A stretch of 64,000 nt of DNA, from contig JAAROD010000015.1 of assembly GCA_012274445.1 (NCBI GenBank), positions 2,852,001 to 2,916,000 on the forward strand, read 5' to 3'. Position 1 is the first letter of the stretch; every line of letters begins with the position of its first letter. The notes below the pieces were generated by a model. It saw only the letters and a program-made list of their open reading frames with translations. It was not told the origin of the DNA and searched no databases. The stretch comes from Sclerotiophoma versabilis. Its lineage: Eukaryota > Ascomycota > Dothideomycetes > Pleosporales > Didymellaceae. This document shows, one piece after another, positions 54,435 to 64,000 of this stretch. Made by a program: the position numbers and the translations under genes.

Positions 54435-55682
54435 AAGTATTGCGGGAAGCAGGAATAAGTAGCTCCCCAAAGGCCTAGTCACAATGATTGCAAAATGTTC
54501 GATCGCATCCATGCTCAGCATGTGAACTGGTTGGAATATTCGAGCCAAGGCAAGCGGGAGCAGCCTCCCGTACCTCAGGCATTCTTGTTTACATGTGCAC
54601 CACCGAATTGGCAACGTTTCCGCCAGTTCGAGCCGGTAAATATATTTGCCGTGTAGCATTCTCCGCGTTCCTTGGGCTCGGTGAAGCTCCGAGGTTTGCG
54701 GGGGAAATATACACACTAGCTGCTTTGAGCAGGTACCTGTTGATCTTTCTAGTTTCTCGTTGCATCTAATTACTACGCTCAACCTACCGTAAACTTCCAC
54801 TTATAATACCGGGTTACTTTGACCAGACGGATATTTTGCGGCAGATCTTGAGGGATAGTAAGTGGGAGAGCACATGACTGAAAGTGGTAAAGAAACAAAG
54901 AAAAGCCTACTGTGCTACCTGACATAAGTAGTATAAGTGGAGAAGGCATCACAGGGGTACTGTTCGGTGACGCGGAATGGCCCTACTCACAAAATTACAC
55001 TGAGTGCAGGTCAATTAGCACATAATACAGTACTAACCTGTCTCTAACTCATATCTGAATGTATAATAGTAACAATGCGGAGCTCTATTCACGTGAAAAA
55101 TACAGCCAAGTATCCCTACTTCGAAGTTTCACCTACAGTGTTTATGCCGGGTACCGTAGGCTAGAGTTGGCCAATAGCAGCCCTCCTGTGTTCTTCCTAT
55201 TCCCCTTAGGGCAGTTTGCTTCTTACTCTCCTGCTGCTTTATGGGGGACGTCTGTTCACATACTCCCTGCTGCCACCTCTGGGACCACCTTTCTGGGTAA
55301 CTCACTTGGAAACTGTAATTGAGAGCTGTGGGAGTGACAAATCTCTTTGAGGGGTGCACTATAAGCCAAGGGGATGGGCAATATATGTGCCGGAGTGCCT
55401 GGCCTTGTCGTAATACAGACACGAATACGGTTCAAACGTTTGATTAACGACCTCGTATAATGACATAGTGTACAGTCCGGGGTGCCGATCTATTGCGCTT
55501 GTACCTCCGAACGCAGAATTAGATCCGCGTCGCACTTGTTCTCATGATACCTGCGAGCACGGTTCGCTTGCCTGTTCACCAAGCCACCTGCCCTACTGAG
55601 AGTAGGATAAATACTGGATGTGAAGATGCTTGTATAAAGATAGATCATCGTCCCCCTCAGGCAACCACTCACCATCAGGACA
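54435..55682. other. Intergenic; alpha-galactosidase promoter at its end
   Basis: About 1.25 kb with no supported gene. A TATAAAG box at 55633-55639 lies about 45 nt before the alpha-galactosidase ATG. A single GGCTAG hexamer at about 55159, of the GGCTAR type bound by XlnR-like regulators, may be chance. Confidence 0.45.
55633..55639 (+). promoter_or_regulatory. TATA box of the alpha-galactosidase gene
   Basis: TATAAAG about 44-50 nt upstream of the ATG, a distance usual for fungal TATA elements of strongly induced secreted enzymes. Inferred from sequence and spacing only. Confidence 0.5.
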
Positions 55683-57391
55683 ATGGTCGGCCCTAATCTC
55701 GCTCTGCTTTCCCTCTCGAGCGTCGCTCTTACAGCAGCGCAATCCTTTCAATCTACGCCTGTCCTCGGATGGAACTCATACAACCAAGTCTCTTGTAGCC
55801 CCACACAAGACGGCATTACCAAGACCATCAACGCGCTCGCAGATCGCGGTTTCGTTGCTGCAGGTTACAATTACTTCCAGATCGACTGCGGATGGTCCTC
55901 CCGCGACGGTCAGCGCAATGCTTCCTCCGGCGCGCTCAAAATCGACACAAAGGCGTTTCCAAATGGACTGAAGCCCCTTAGTGACCTAGCGAGGAGTAAG
56001 GGTATGAAGTGGACGATGTATTCGGATGCGGGCGTGAGGATGTGCGACCCGCAGGTGCCTAGCCCTGTGCTGGGATCGTTGGGTCACGAGGCTGCCGATG
56101 CCGACCTCTTTAAGAGCCTGAATACGGAATATGTCAAGTGTAAACTGTGCTCAGTACTACAGCTGTGTACTTTCACTGACCAATCGTAGACGACAACTGC
56201 TATGCTGATGGACCCAACGCGAGTCAGAATGCTCCAAAGGACCCAAGGACTGACTTTCCCTCGCGCTTCGGTGCGATGTGGAAGGAGCTGCAACGAGTTG
56301 GCGTTCCAGGTATGATGATATGCCAGTGGGGAACTCCCTACACTTCTTCCGGGGGCCTACAAGGTCCCAAGGATTGGACCAAAGGTATCTCGACATCATT
56401 CCGCCTGTCAGACGACATAGCACAGGGCTGGGGTAACGTATACCGCATCTATAACCAGGCTATCCATATCGCTGCATCTGGTGTTGTTGGACCTGGTCAC
56501 ATTGCCGACGCCGATTTGCTTGAGGTCGGTAACCCGGGCATGACTTTCGATGAGCAGTCTACACACTTCGCTGCGTGGGCTATGCTGAAATCCGCTCTTA
56601 TGATCTCCACCGACGTGTCGGCTTTGTCGGCTGACACTGTCAAGGTCCTGCAAAATAAGGACTTGCTTGCCATTAACCAGGATTCAGCCGTCAAACCGAT
56701 CACCCTTCAGCAGCGCTGGACTTCAGACCGCGATCTCTGGAGCGGCAATCTCGCCAACGGCGACGTAGCCGTCCTGGTCGTAGACCTTAGCAATGCGCGC
56801 CGCACCCTCACCGTCCAGCTCTCCTCCCTTGGTATCCAATCAGCAACCATCAAGGACCTGTGGGCTGGCACAACTACCCAAAACGCTGTGACCTTCTCTA
56901 AACAAGTCAATGCCCACGGCTCCCTCGCTCTGCGTCTATCCAACATCAAGCGCACCACCACCACTACCAAGTACAACTACGTCTCCGCGTCCACCGGCTC
57001 CCTTGCAGCCGGTGCAAGCATCCAATCTTGCTCGGGCTGCACGTCCACCAACAAGGTCGGCAACCTTGGCGGTCCATCAAAAGGCGCGCTCACTCTATCC
57101 AACATTCGCACTAGCCAGGCAACCCAGACCGTACGTTTCGATTACATCAATGGTGATGTTGGATACCTGGGTGGCACCAACAATGAGCGCCTCGCATCAA
57201 TTAGTGTGAACGGTGGTGCGGCGAAGACGGTCAGCTTCCCGCTTACTGGGTACAACTGGGACAAGGATGTGCTAAAGAGCTATGCTGTTGAGCTATCTGG
57301 ATTCAGCACGACAGGGACCAATAAGATCGTGATTACAGGTGTTGGGAGCGCGTATGCGCCGGATTTCGATAGGGTGGGTGTTATTGCGTAG
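55683..57391 (+). CDS. Secreted alpha-galactosidase, GH27
   Basis: Predicted 552-residue extracellular alpha-galactosidase that removes alpha-1,6-galactose from raffinose-type sugars and galactomannan. Exons are 55683..56139 and 56190..57391, with a 50-nt intron (donor gtaaac, acceptor cgtag). An N-terminal signal peptide (MVGPNLALLSLSSVALTAAQ) is followed by TPVLGWNSYNQVSC. The GH27 catalytic barrel contains QIDCGWSSRDGQRN and, across the junction, YVKYDNCYADGPN, placing the nucleophile at about Asp154. HIADADLLEVGNPGMT holds the acid/base Asp at about 261. A beta-sandwich follows from about 325. The last 140 residues (ASTGSLAAGASIQSCSGCTS to SAYAPDFDRVGVI) look like a CBM35-type galactose-binding module, as in the longer fungal alpha-galactosidases. 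The likely inducer is galactose-containing polysaccharide; a TATA box lies just upstream. Confidence 0.94.
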
Positions 57392-58605
57392 ATCTGCCTA
57401 CCGCCACAATCAGAAACACAAATAGCAAATAAGAATTCAGAAAATCTCATTTCACAAGCAAGTAGCTGGATCTTGAAGCAATAGCCATGTTGCCCTTATA
57501 GCCGGGTCTTGCAAATGCCACCCCAGCACCTATAGCTACCCACTCCCTGTTCAGAGCCCAGCTGGATAGCAGGAGTAACCGAACTTCATGAGGAAAGTCA
57601 ACGTTGAAGGCAGTTACTGAAACGGTTTATATTGTAATTCTACAACCCTGGGCAACGATGTATTAGTAACTGCCTGATGAAGATGGGCAACAACAACCGA
57701 CGAAGGAGGTAATTACGACACGATCGTTTTTGCTGCTTTCAGTTTGGATTGCCTTTCCTAGTCTCTGGGAAGGAAGCCTCCTCAAGTAGAAGCTTACGTT
57801 CGTCTTTAACGTATAAAGAAACTCCACGAAGGAAATCTGAGGGAGGCACAATGACTTTGTTTTTGTTTATATAGCACTTGGTGGATCGCTCGGCTCATCC
57901 TATACCAGCCGGGCTGTGTCGTCTTTACAGCACCATCTAAGGCAATGCATCCATGCTTTTCGTTGACCAGTGCGCTGAGTGGCAGCTGGTTGAAGAGGAG
58001 CTGCACCTGCACCTCAGAAGTTGGCTGTGCGATTGCAGGATCGTAGTGCCAGTTGGTCAGCCAGGGAGATTTTAGAGTGACGTGATTACCTTGAGGGTCG
58101 TTTGATAATCTAACAAAGGTATCGAGAGACCTGTAATGCATGATCATTTCACTTGTCTAAGATTGCGTCACACAACCAAGTCAAAACAGTATTGAACTTT
58201 GAAGTAGTTAAGACTAAGTACTCATTATTTTCATAATGTCATGAACATCCGCAGTCAGACACCGCAGAAAGAAGCAAGACGGAAGTACAACAAGACAATA
58301 CTGAATGATGACCGATGCTGTGACTGAGAAGAGACCCGGGAAAATTGAAACAGCACACCGTACGCCAGACTGTGAAAACCCAACCGGCAAGGTGCTGACC
58401 CTTGCGCACACCTATGTGATCCAAAACGCCCTTTCGTCAGACGCCATATGTTGTAGGGCATCGAATCGACAATGCTGAATACCCAGTCGTGCCGCTGATA
58501 TCGCTTAGATGTAGTGGATGCCGATGATGATAAAAGTTATGATGCCAATACGCCTTTCGTGCCTGGATACCGAAGATGCAGAAACTCAAATGTGAAGAAC
58601 CTCGC
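57392..58605. other. Intergenic with one candidate minus-strand frame
   Basis: About 1.2 kb between the convergent alpha-galactosidase and cdc14 genes. The only notable frame is 57806-58147 on the minus strand, listed separately. Confidence 0.4.
57806..58147 (-). CDS. Possible hypothetical protein, 113 aa
   Basis: An ATG-initiated frame (MIMHYRSLDTFVRLSNDPQG) with a protein-like composition: HVTLKSPWLTNWHYDPAIAQ, VQVQLLFNQLPLSALVNEKH, ALDGAVKTTQPGWYRMSRAI. Aromatic and small residues alternate in strand-like fashion, unlike the random frames nearby. No family recognised and no splice evidence. It could be a small gene or part of a larger one. Confidence 0.35.
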   Translation of the reverse strand: MIMHYRSLDTFVRLSNDPQGNHVTLKSPWLTNWHYDPAIAQPTSEVQVQLLFNQLPLSALVNEKHGCIALDGAVKTTQPGWYRMSRAIHQVLYKQKQSHCASLRFPSWSFFIR

Positions 58606-60631
58606 TCATGATTTGGGGCGGACCATGGAGCTGCCCACACTGCCGACTCTCCCACTAGTCTTTCGAACACTAGTCTTGCCCTCAGTACTCCTTCGGTGTG
58701 GGCTTGATCGGACCTTTCCGACGCTGATGCTGCCGTTGCCGCTGCCGCTCTTGTCTTTCGGTGTCTTCGGGCGACTACTGATTGTCGCTGGCGCAGTGTT
58801 CTCAGCATCGCTACCGTCACCGAAGCCGTATGATGTGTGTGTCACCGATGTGTGAATGACAGATGTTGTGCTGAAAGCGCGACGTGTCTTTTCCTTGATC
58901 GCACTTGGAGTGCGAGCTGGCGAGCGAGACGATGTTCTCCGCGCGATCTGGCGTAGATGGTACTCCTCGTCCGACTCACCATCATAACGACTGAGGTCCG
59001 CCCTACCATCGGTCGTCGTTCTGGTGAATGGCTCATTCTCGTCGATGCGAGATGGAGACTGTCTTGCGCTGCCAGTGCCATAAAGCTTGCTAGTCTTTCG
59101 AGGCTGACCTGGTGTCGGCGCCGGGAGGTTGTCCTCCTGAACACCAATGTTTGAAGGCGCAGCATTGCGCTGTTCGTTGGACTCGATCTCTCCGAGCGCC
59201 GCACGCCTCTGGGATCCGTTCGGTGGTGTGAAAGTTTGCCCATTGCTTGCCAAACGCTGCTTGCGCGGCGATGCTGTGGGTGTGGAAGGCATCATCTCGG
59301 CGTACTTAGCCTTCATGGTGTCCTCATGCCACCACTCGCGGAAGGTCATCTGATTAAGGTGAAGCCAGTGCTGCTGAGGACCAACAACCATACCGGGACG
59401 CATAAATCGCATGTAAGCAATTATCTCGTTGGCAGTGAAGCCGTGCTTATAGATGAGATACGCGCCAATGAGGCAGCCAGTCCGTCCAAGACCAGCCTTG
59501 CAGTGTACGGCAATACCTTTCTTGCGAACGGTAATCATGTCGTGCGCAAGGTCGATAAATTGACGAACAAGGGACAAGGGTGGACAGGTGCCGTCGTCGA
59601 AAATCATGTTGAGGTGCTTGATTCCCAGTTTTTCGAAATAAGTTGAAGAGTAAAGCTCAGAGTTCAAGCGGACGACTAGACCGATGTTGCGTGCGGAGAA
59701 GTGCGATAAGACGTTCTTGAAAGGTCCAGGCAGGCTCGACTTCTGGACCTCGGCGATATTGGAGGGGATTGTAGCGTACAACGGCGACGACTTCGAGATC
59801 TCGTGAGTAGGCTGTTGCTGAGGTGAAGCAAATGCGAGGAACTGGGGAGTGACCCAGTTGAAGTCGCCCATGTCGACGCGCTCGTACTTCTCGTACTCCT
59901 CGAGGCTGAAGTCCTTCAGCCCGCAGAGACCCTCCTCCTTCGCCTTCCAGACACCGTAGATAACATCCTGAATGTTGAGAACGTAGTCAGCCTGGCTGTA
60001 TCCGGCATCGCGAAATGGCATGCAGGGTGGGTCCATTTGCGCGATGGGTGCGAGAGCCAAGTGAGGCGGCCAGGACTGGATGAGGACCATGTAACAAGCA
60101 AGGATGCAGGCGGCATTCGCGCGGCCTAGAAACGTTAGCGCTGTGTGGAAAATGTCCGATTCAAGCTGACATACTTCTCGAGTCCGCGCTGCTCCAGAAT
60201 ACTACTGCTCGCTCTTCATTGGCAGGATCGCCAAGTACTTCGTGCAACTGTACAGCAAAGCGGTACAAATGACCGATGTGGAGGGGGCCAAAGTCGCCGT
60301 GGAACGCGTTGTACAGCAGAGTCTTGTCGATGCTGAAGTACACAGGCGGGAGCGCCTTAGCAGCAGCGGCAGCGGGGCCTGCTTGCGCGCGCGACGAACG
60401 CTTCGACGGCGACGCGTGCTGCTTGGGGTAAGGGAACGGTGTGTTCGCATCTGGTGTATGGGTGTACGAGGCAAGGTATAGTCTGTCTTGGATGTACTAG
60501 AAGGATATCGCCTTAGCATCCGGCCTGAGGCGCATTGTTTTGGGCTTTGTTGTGATGCTAACCTCAATGACCTGACCATAGCTGGTCGCGCTGGCGCGAG
60601 GCGTTTTTGATACTCGTGAATGCGAGGCCAT
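58606..60631 (-). CDS. CDC14: Cdc14 dual-specificity phosphatase
   Basis: Predicted 636-residue Cdc14 phosphatase, which reverses CDK phosphorylation in mitotic exit and cytokinesis. Exons on the minus strand are 60631..60563, 60496..60175 and 60125..58606, with introns of 66 and 49 nt. Intron 1 uses the unusual donor gttagc. The joins give YGQVIEYIQDRLYLASYTHT and FWSSADSRSRANAACILACY, both family-conserved. The N-terminal domain contains TLLYNAFHGDFGPLHIGHLY. The catalytic domain contains AVHCKAGLGRTGCLIGAYL (Cys near 339, Arg near 345), an upstream NMIFDDGTCPPLSLVRQFI, and FMRPGMVVGPQQHWLHL, all standard Cdc14 signatures. The C-terminal 230 residues are disordered, Ser/Thr/Arg-rich with many SP sites (SRPKTPKDKSG, GKVRSSPHRRS), consistent with CDK regulation and nuclear or nucleolar retention. 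It diverges from the SET gene. Confidence 0.95.
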
Positions 60632-61404
60632 GGCGAAGAATGTTATGCTGATGTCTGAGCTGCGGCGGTCAAAGACTCAAGACGACTTGCAGCTGCAGGT
60701 GTCGAGCAACACACGTGGGATGGCGACTTGGGACGAAAGGGCGAAATGGACCAGCGCAGAGCAATTGCGGGGAGTCGAGTCGTTGTGAAGCTGCGAACAC
60801 GGTCGCCGAGTGCTCCTTGTCCTGCAATGGTCCGGGAAATGAATAACAGTAATGATGTCTGGAGGCCTGCGGTGGTGGTGGGAGAGATATTGTACGGGCC
60901 GCGGTGTTTACATTGAGATGTCTTGGCGACAGTTCCCATAACAAAGCTGCCTCCTTACCGGTTTCGGATGGTGGATCCCTAGTCTAGACCGGGGATTTCG
61001 GCTCGCCTTGACAACCACACATCAAAACAACGTCGACAACAGTGCTTGGCTAGAGCTCGCTGCACGCACGGTTTGCGGTGAGGCCAGCCCCTGTCCCCGA
61101 GACCTGTTTTCTGTTTGTTCTCCTGCTGCATCCACGCGCTCGCACAGCAGGTCTCCACCCACGCTCAAGCGTCGTAGGAGATTGCCATCCGTCACTTGGG
61201 GAACCATAGCAACATCGCTGCTCTGCGGAGGCTTGCTGAGCACATGACATCACAGGGTCCATCATCGCTTTTTGAGAGTGCATCGGTCCTCAGTGGCAGC
61301 CCGCTACAGATAAGAGAATCAGCCAGCCTTGCTGACTTCCACTTTTTGTAGGCGCCATTGTAAACACTGCGTTGTTTGTCACGAGCGCTGTCGTTGTCAC
61401 CAGC
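60632..61404. promoter_or_regulatory. Divergent promoter region of cdc14 and the SET gene
   Basis: A 773-bp intergenic region between two divergent starts. No TATA box is evident and no independent gene is supported. Confidence 0.45.
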
Positions 61405-63149
61405 ATGATCCGTACTGGCAGGACCAAAGGGTGGCTCAAGCGACCGATTGAGACCCTCTCGACATGGGCAACCTTTCATGGCGTTTCGTTCAATGGCATC
61501 AAAATCGGTCCATTGACGGGCTTTGAAGACCGAGGATCAACTGTCATTGCAGACCGTGAGCTCGAAGGGGGCAAAGAGGAGCCTCTGCTTGTCGTACCCA
61601 AAGAGCTCATTATTTCGAGGCAGAACATTGAGCTTCTTGCTAAGTCTGATCGTCACCTACGCGAAGTTCTCGAAGCTACAGAAGATTTTGGAAGGGTGTG
61701 GCAGTCCTTGTAATCAGACTTCCAGCAACTAACTCGAGTCGCAGACTACTAGAGGTGCAGTATTGATTTTCCTTCTTATGCAAGCGACTATCTCGTGCCC
61801 AGACATCAAAGATGTTGGCGTCCTGAACCCTCTTACCGAATACATCAAGTATCTTCCTGACGAGCTTCTACCAACCTTCTGGTCAGAGGACGAGCAGGAG
61901 CTTCTCACGGGAACTACTCTACAGCCAGCGGTTCGTGCAAAGCTAAACAGCTTGCTGCGTGAGTTTGAACTTGTACGAACGGCCACCGAGAGCATTGCAT
62001 GGTGCGCAAAATACTGGTGGGACGACGACAATGGCCATATCACCTTTGATGACTGGATGTGCATTGACGCAATGTACCGCTCTAGGGCTCTAGAGTTCCC
62101 CGGCGTCGGTGACTGCATGTGTCCGTGTGTGGACATGGCGAATCATGCTTCTCGTGACGCCACCGCTGCCCTTTACGAAACAGACCAAGATGGAAACGGC
62201 CTGCTTTTGTTGCGGGAGGACAAGAAGATAGGCAAAGAGGGAGAGATCACAATCACGTCAGTCCATTCCACTACCTACTTTGCAATACTGATACCTGATT
62301 AGATACGGTGACGACAAAGGAGCCTGTGAAAACATATTCTCTTACGGGTTTCTCGAAGACTCCATGACCTCGGCAAGAGTCATGTTCTTAAACCTAGACA
62401 TACCGGATGACGACCCTCTACGCCCTGCAAAAATATTCGTTTCCACAGCTGCTCCAGGCTTTCGTCTCTTCGAAAAGGCCGGAGACATGGACTGGGAGAG
62501 CGACTTCATCTGGCTCGTAATTGTTAACGAGGAGGATGGACTGGAATTTAGAGTCAGACAGACTATCGATGGCAAGCGAGAAATCCAAGCTCTCTGGAAA
62601 GATGACGAGCTAGACGACACCACCAAGCTCAGGGTACACTTACATGGGGATCCATTGTGGGATGTCTACCAACTTCGTGCTGTAGTACTGCTGCAGGGCC
62701 GTGTAGAGACGCAGATCGAAACTTTGAAGCAGGTAGGAAGTCCTCAGAGGGAGGTGTCCATACGAGAAGTTCCGTGGCGCCTTGCGGAGCGACTCCGTGC
62801 CTTGGAACTGGACATGCTTGAAAGAGCTATGGAAGTCTTTGAAAGTCAGGTAAGACAGCAAGCATTCTCCTTTACCCCGCGTCCTTTCTCAAGCCACTGC
62901 ATGTACCTAGAGTACTTGGTACCTTAGCACAGCACGCCGCGTTCGGTTAGGCTGTTGATCAGCACTACCAACATGTACTTGTGAATCAGATCAGGGTTCC
63001 TTCTTGATCTGCACGCACTCCACGGAACGGTCATGTATCTCCACTAACGTCTGCCACAGAAGTCGAGACTCCTTGAGTCAGCAGTCGTTCAGCAGTACCT
63101 GGGCTTGGGTGATGAAGAGGAAGGAGACGAAGACGTCGACTATTCTTGA
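61405..63149 (+). CDS. SET-domain lysine methyltransferase (Rkm/LSMT-like)
   Basis: Predicted 479-residue SET-domain protein of the fungal class related to RuBisCO LSMT and the ribosomal-protein methyltransferases Rkm. Exons are 61405..61695, 61745..62256, 62303..62849 and 63060..63149, with introns of 49, 46 and 210 nt. Joins give EDFGRTTRGAVLIFLLMQAT, GEITITYGDDKGACENIFSY and EVFESQKSRLLESAVVQQYL. SET signatures: WATFHGVSFNGIKIGPL near the start; SRALEFPGVGDCMCPCVDMA and NHASRDATAALYE (the NHS/NHA cofactor-binding region); ITYGDDKGACENIFSYGF (the conserved YG..N..F..YGF). The LSMT-type substrate-binding domain follows. The C-terminus is acidic (DEEEGDEDVDYS). Substrate unknown; ribosomal proteins or elongation factors are known targets of relatives. 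The 210-nt last intron is longer than its neighbours and might hide a second small intron or exon. Confidence 0.9.
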
Positions 63150-64000
63150 GTTAACATGTTCACGCACGGCATGTGAGGCTATGTTCACCCAGGATTCCTG
63201 CTATGAAGGGGTCAATTGGGGTCGATTTGTTGCTTACAAGAGCCCAATCTATTCTATACACGGGTCCTTACAGCCTTGCTAACGCAGTAACTGCAAGGAA
63301 GGCCACCAATACATCGAAACTTCGTTCCTGTTTCAACCACGGTTTATTCACAGCTCTTGATCGACTGGATATCAATCCGGTAATGAACTTTTTACTTACA
63401 CTAAAGGGTACCGACCTTCGACTTGACGATGGCTGGAAAGCCGCGACTTGCATGCAGAAGACACAATATAGTCACACGACCGGGCAGCTTCGCCCCAAAA
63501 GAGCTTAACGATGGCGACGTACGCACACTAAGAACTACATCCATGCCGCCATGCGTCCATGACGGATGCCGGGTCTTCCGGGACGTTCAACCCCAGCCTT
63601 AAAAGCTTGGCTATGCCGGATGGGGAGTCCTGTCCAATCAGCGCACTGATTGGTGAATACAGACCCTGAGCGATTTGACGCAAATAACAGATTGTAGGCT
63701 TGTCAGGTCAATCAAACTCGTGATATTCGCCTTGCTAAGTTCAGCTTCTGGAGGATTGGTGGCTGGTGCATTAGGCTAGATCAGAGCTCAGCGACGACGC
63801 ACCAGGCCTGGTGCCAGAGGCGTCGAGGCAGCGAATGATGATTTCGCACCTGCTGCCCCAGTTGCGAATGCCTCTCAGCTCACAGTCTACCTGTCACTTA
63901 TCTGAGCAAAACCGAAGGGCTAGCAACCGATCGCTGAGCTGCCCCCGAGTGCAGGTCAAAACTTGAAAACAACTTGACGCGGGCGACGGTCTCTTGGCAT
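63150..64000. other. Window end, no supported gene
   Basis: About 850 bp downstream of the SET gene. Frames here overlap and are short; none has a recognisable motif. The window ends within intergenic sequence as far as I can tell. Confidence 0.45.

Noticed and set aside
54204..54800. 198-codon minus-strand frame overlapping the GST gene
   Set aside because: It is the antisense shadow of the GST second exon and its 3' region; Leu/Ile-rich translation arises from GST codons.
63173..63508. 111-codon plus-strand frame at the window end
   Set aside because: No motif, random composition, and no promoter or splice support.

Overview
The window is nuclear DNA of a filamentous ascomycete (Pezizomycotina), probably a member of the Dothideomycetes. 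Genes carry many short introns (about 46-75 nt) with GT-AG borders and CTAAC/CTGAC-like branch sites. The products are typical fungal proteins: Pgc1-type phospholipase, Fzo1, Cdc14, Snf4, a Clg1-type cyclin, DUF3431 and GH27. I rebuilt gene models by joining open frames at splice sites that restore known protein families. Exon borders are given in each entry and are inferred, not transcript-supported.

Layout. 1-5 kb: the 3' end of coatomer epsilon, a Pgc1-like glycerophosphodiesterase and gamma-tubulin. 5.7-9.3 kb: a small orphan gene, then one intact gene and three decayed copies of a paralogous family whose members have a basic N-terminus, an intron, and then an LRLPAELR-type motif. 9.6-10.7 kb: mitochondrial ribosomal protein uL15m. 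10.7-17.2 kb: 6.5 kb with no gene I can support, ending in a pyrimidine-rich stretch before a Clg1-like Pho85 cyclin (17.2-19.1 kb). 19.1-24.3 kb: relic DNA plus two more intact members of the LPAELR family. 24.8-41.5 kb: a C2H2 zinc-finger protein, cyanase, a large phospholipase D, an F-box protein, a DUF3431 membrane protein, a low-complexity protein and a long disordered hypothetical protein. 43.4-49 kb: Snf4 (AMPK gamma), Ptc1-type PP2C and ESCRT-III Vps2. 49.3-54.4 kb: mitofusin Fzo1 and a Ure2-like GST. 55.7-57.4 kb: a secreted GH27 alpha-galactosidase. 58.6-63.1 kb: Cdc14 phosphatase divergent from a SET-domain methyltransferase.

The genes are mostly unrelated housekeeping loci and I see no biosynthetic cluster. 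Membrane traffic is served by coatomer, PLD and Vps2. Mitochondria are served by uL15m, Fzo1 and a cyanase with an organelle-type presequence. Cell cycle and kinase signalling are served by gamma-tubulin, Clg1, Cdc14, Snf4 and Ptc1. The regions that look accessory are the two LPAELR-family clusters with their relics. Other points of interest are two apparent GC-AG introns, several in-frame stop-free introns, and two genes whose start codon lies in a 6-8 nt micro-exon.
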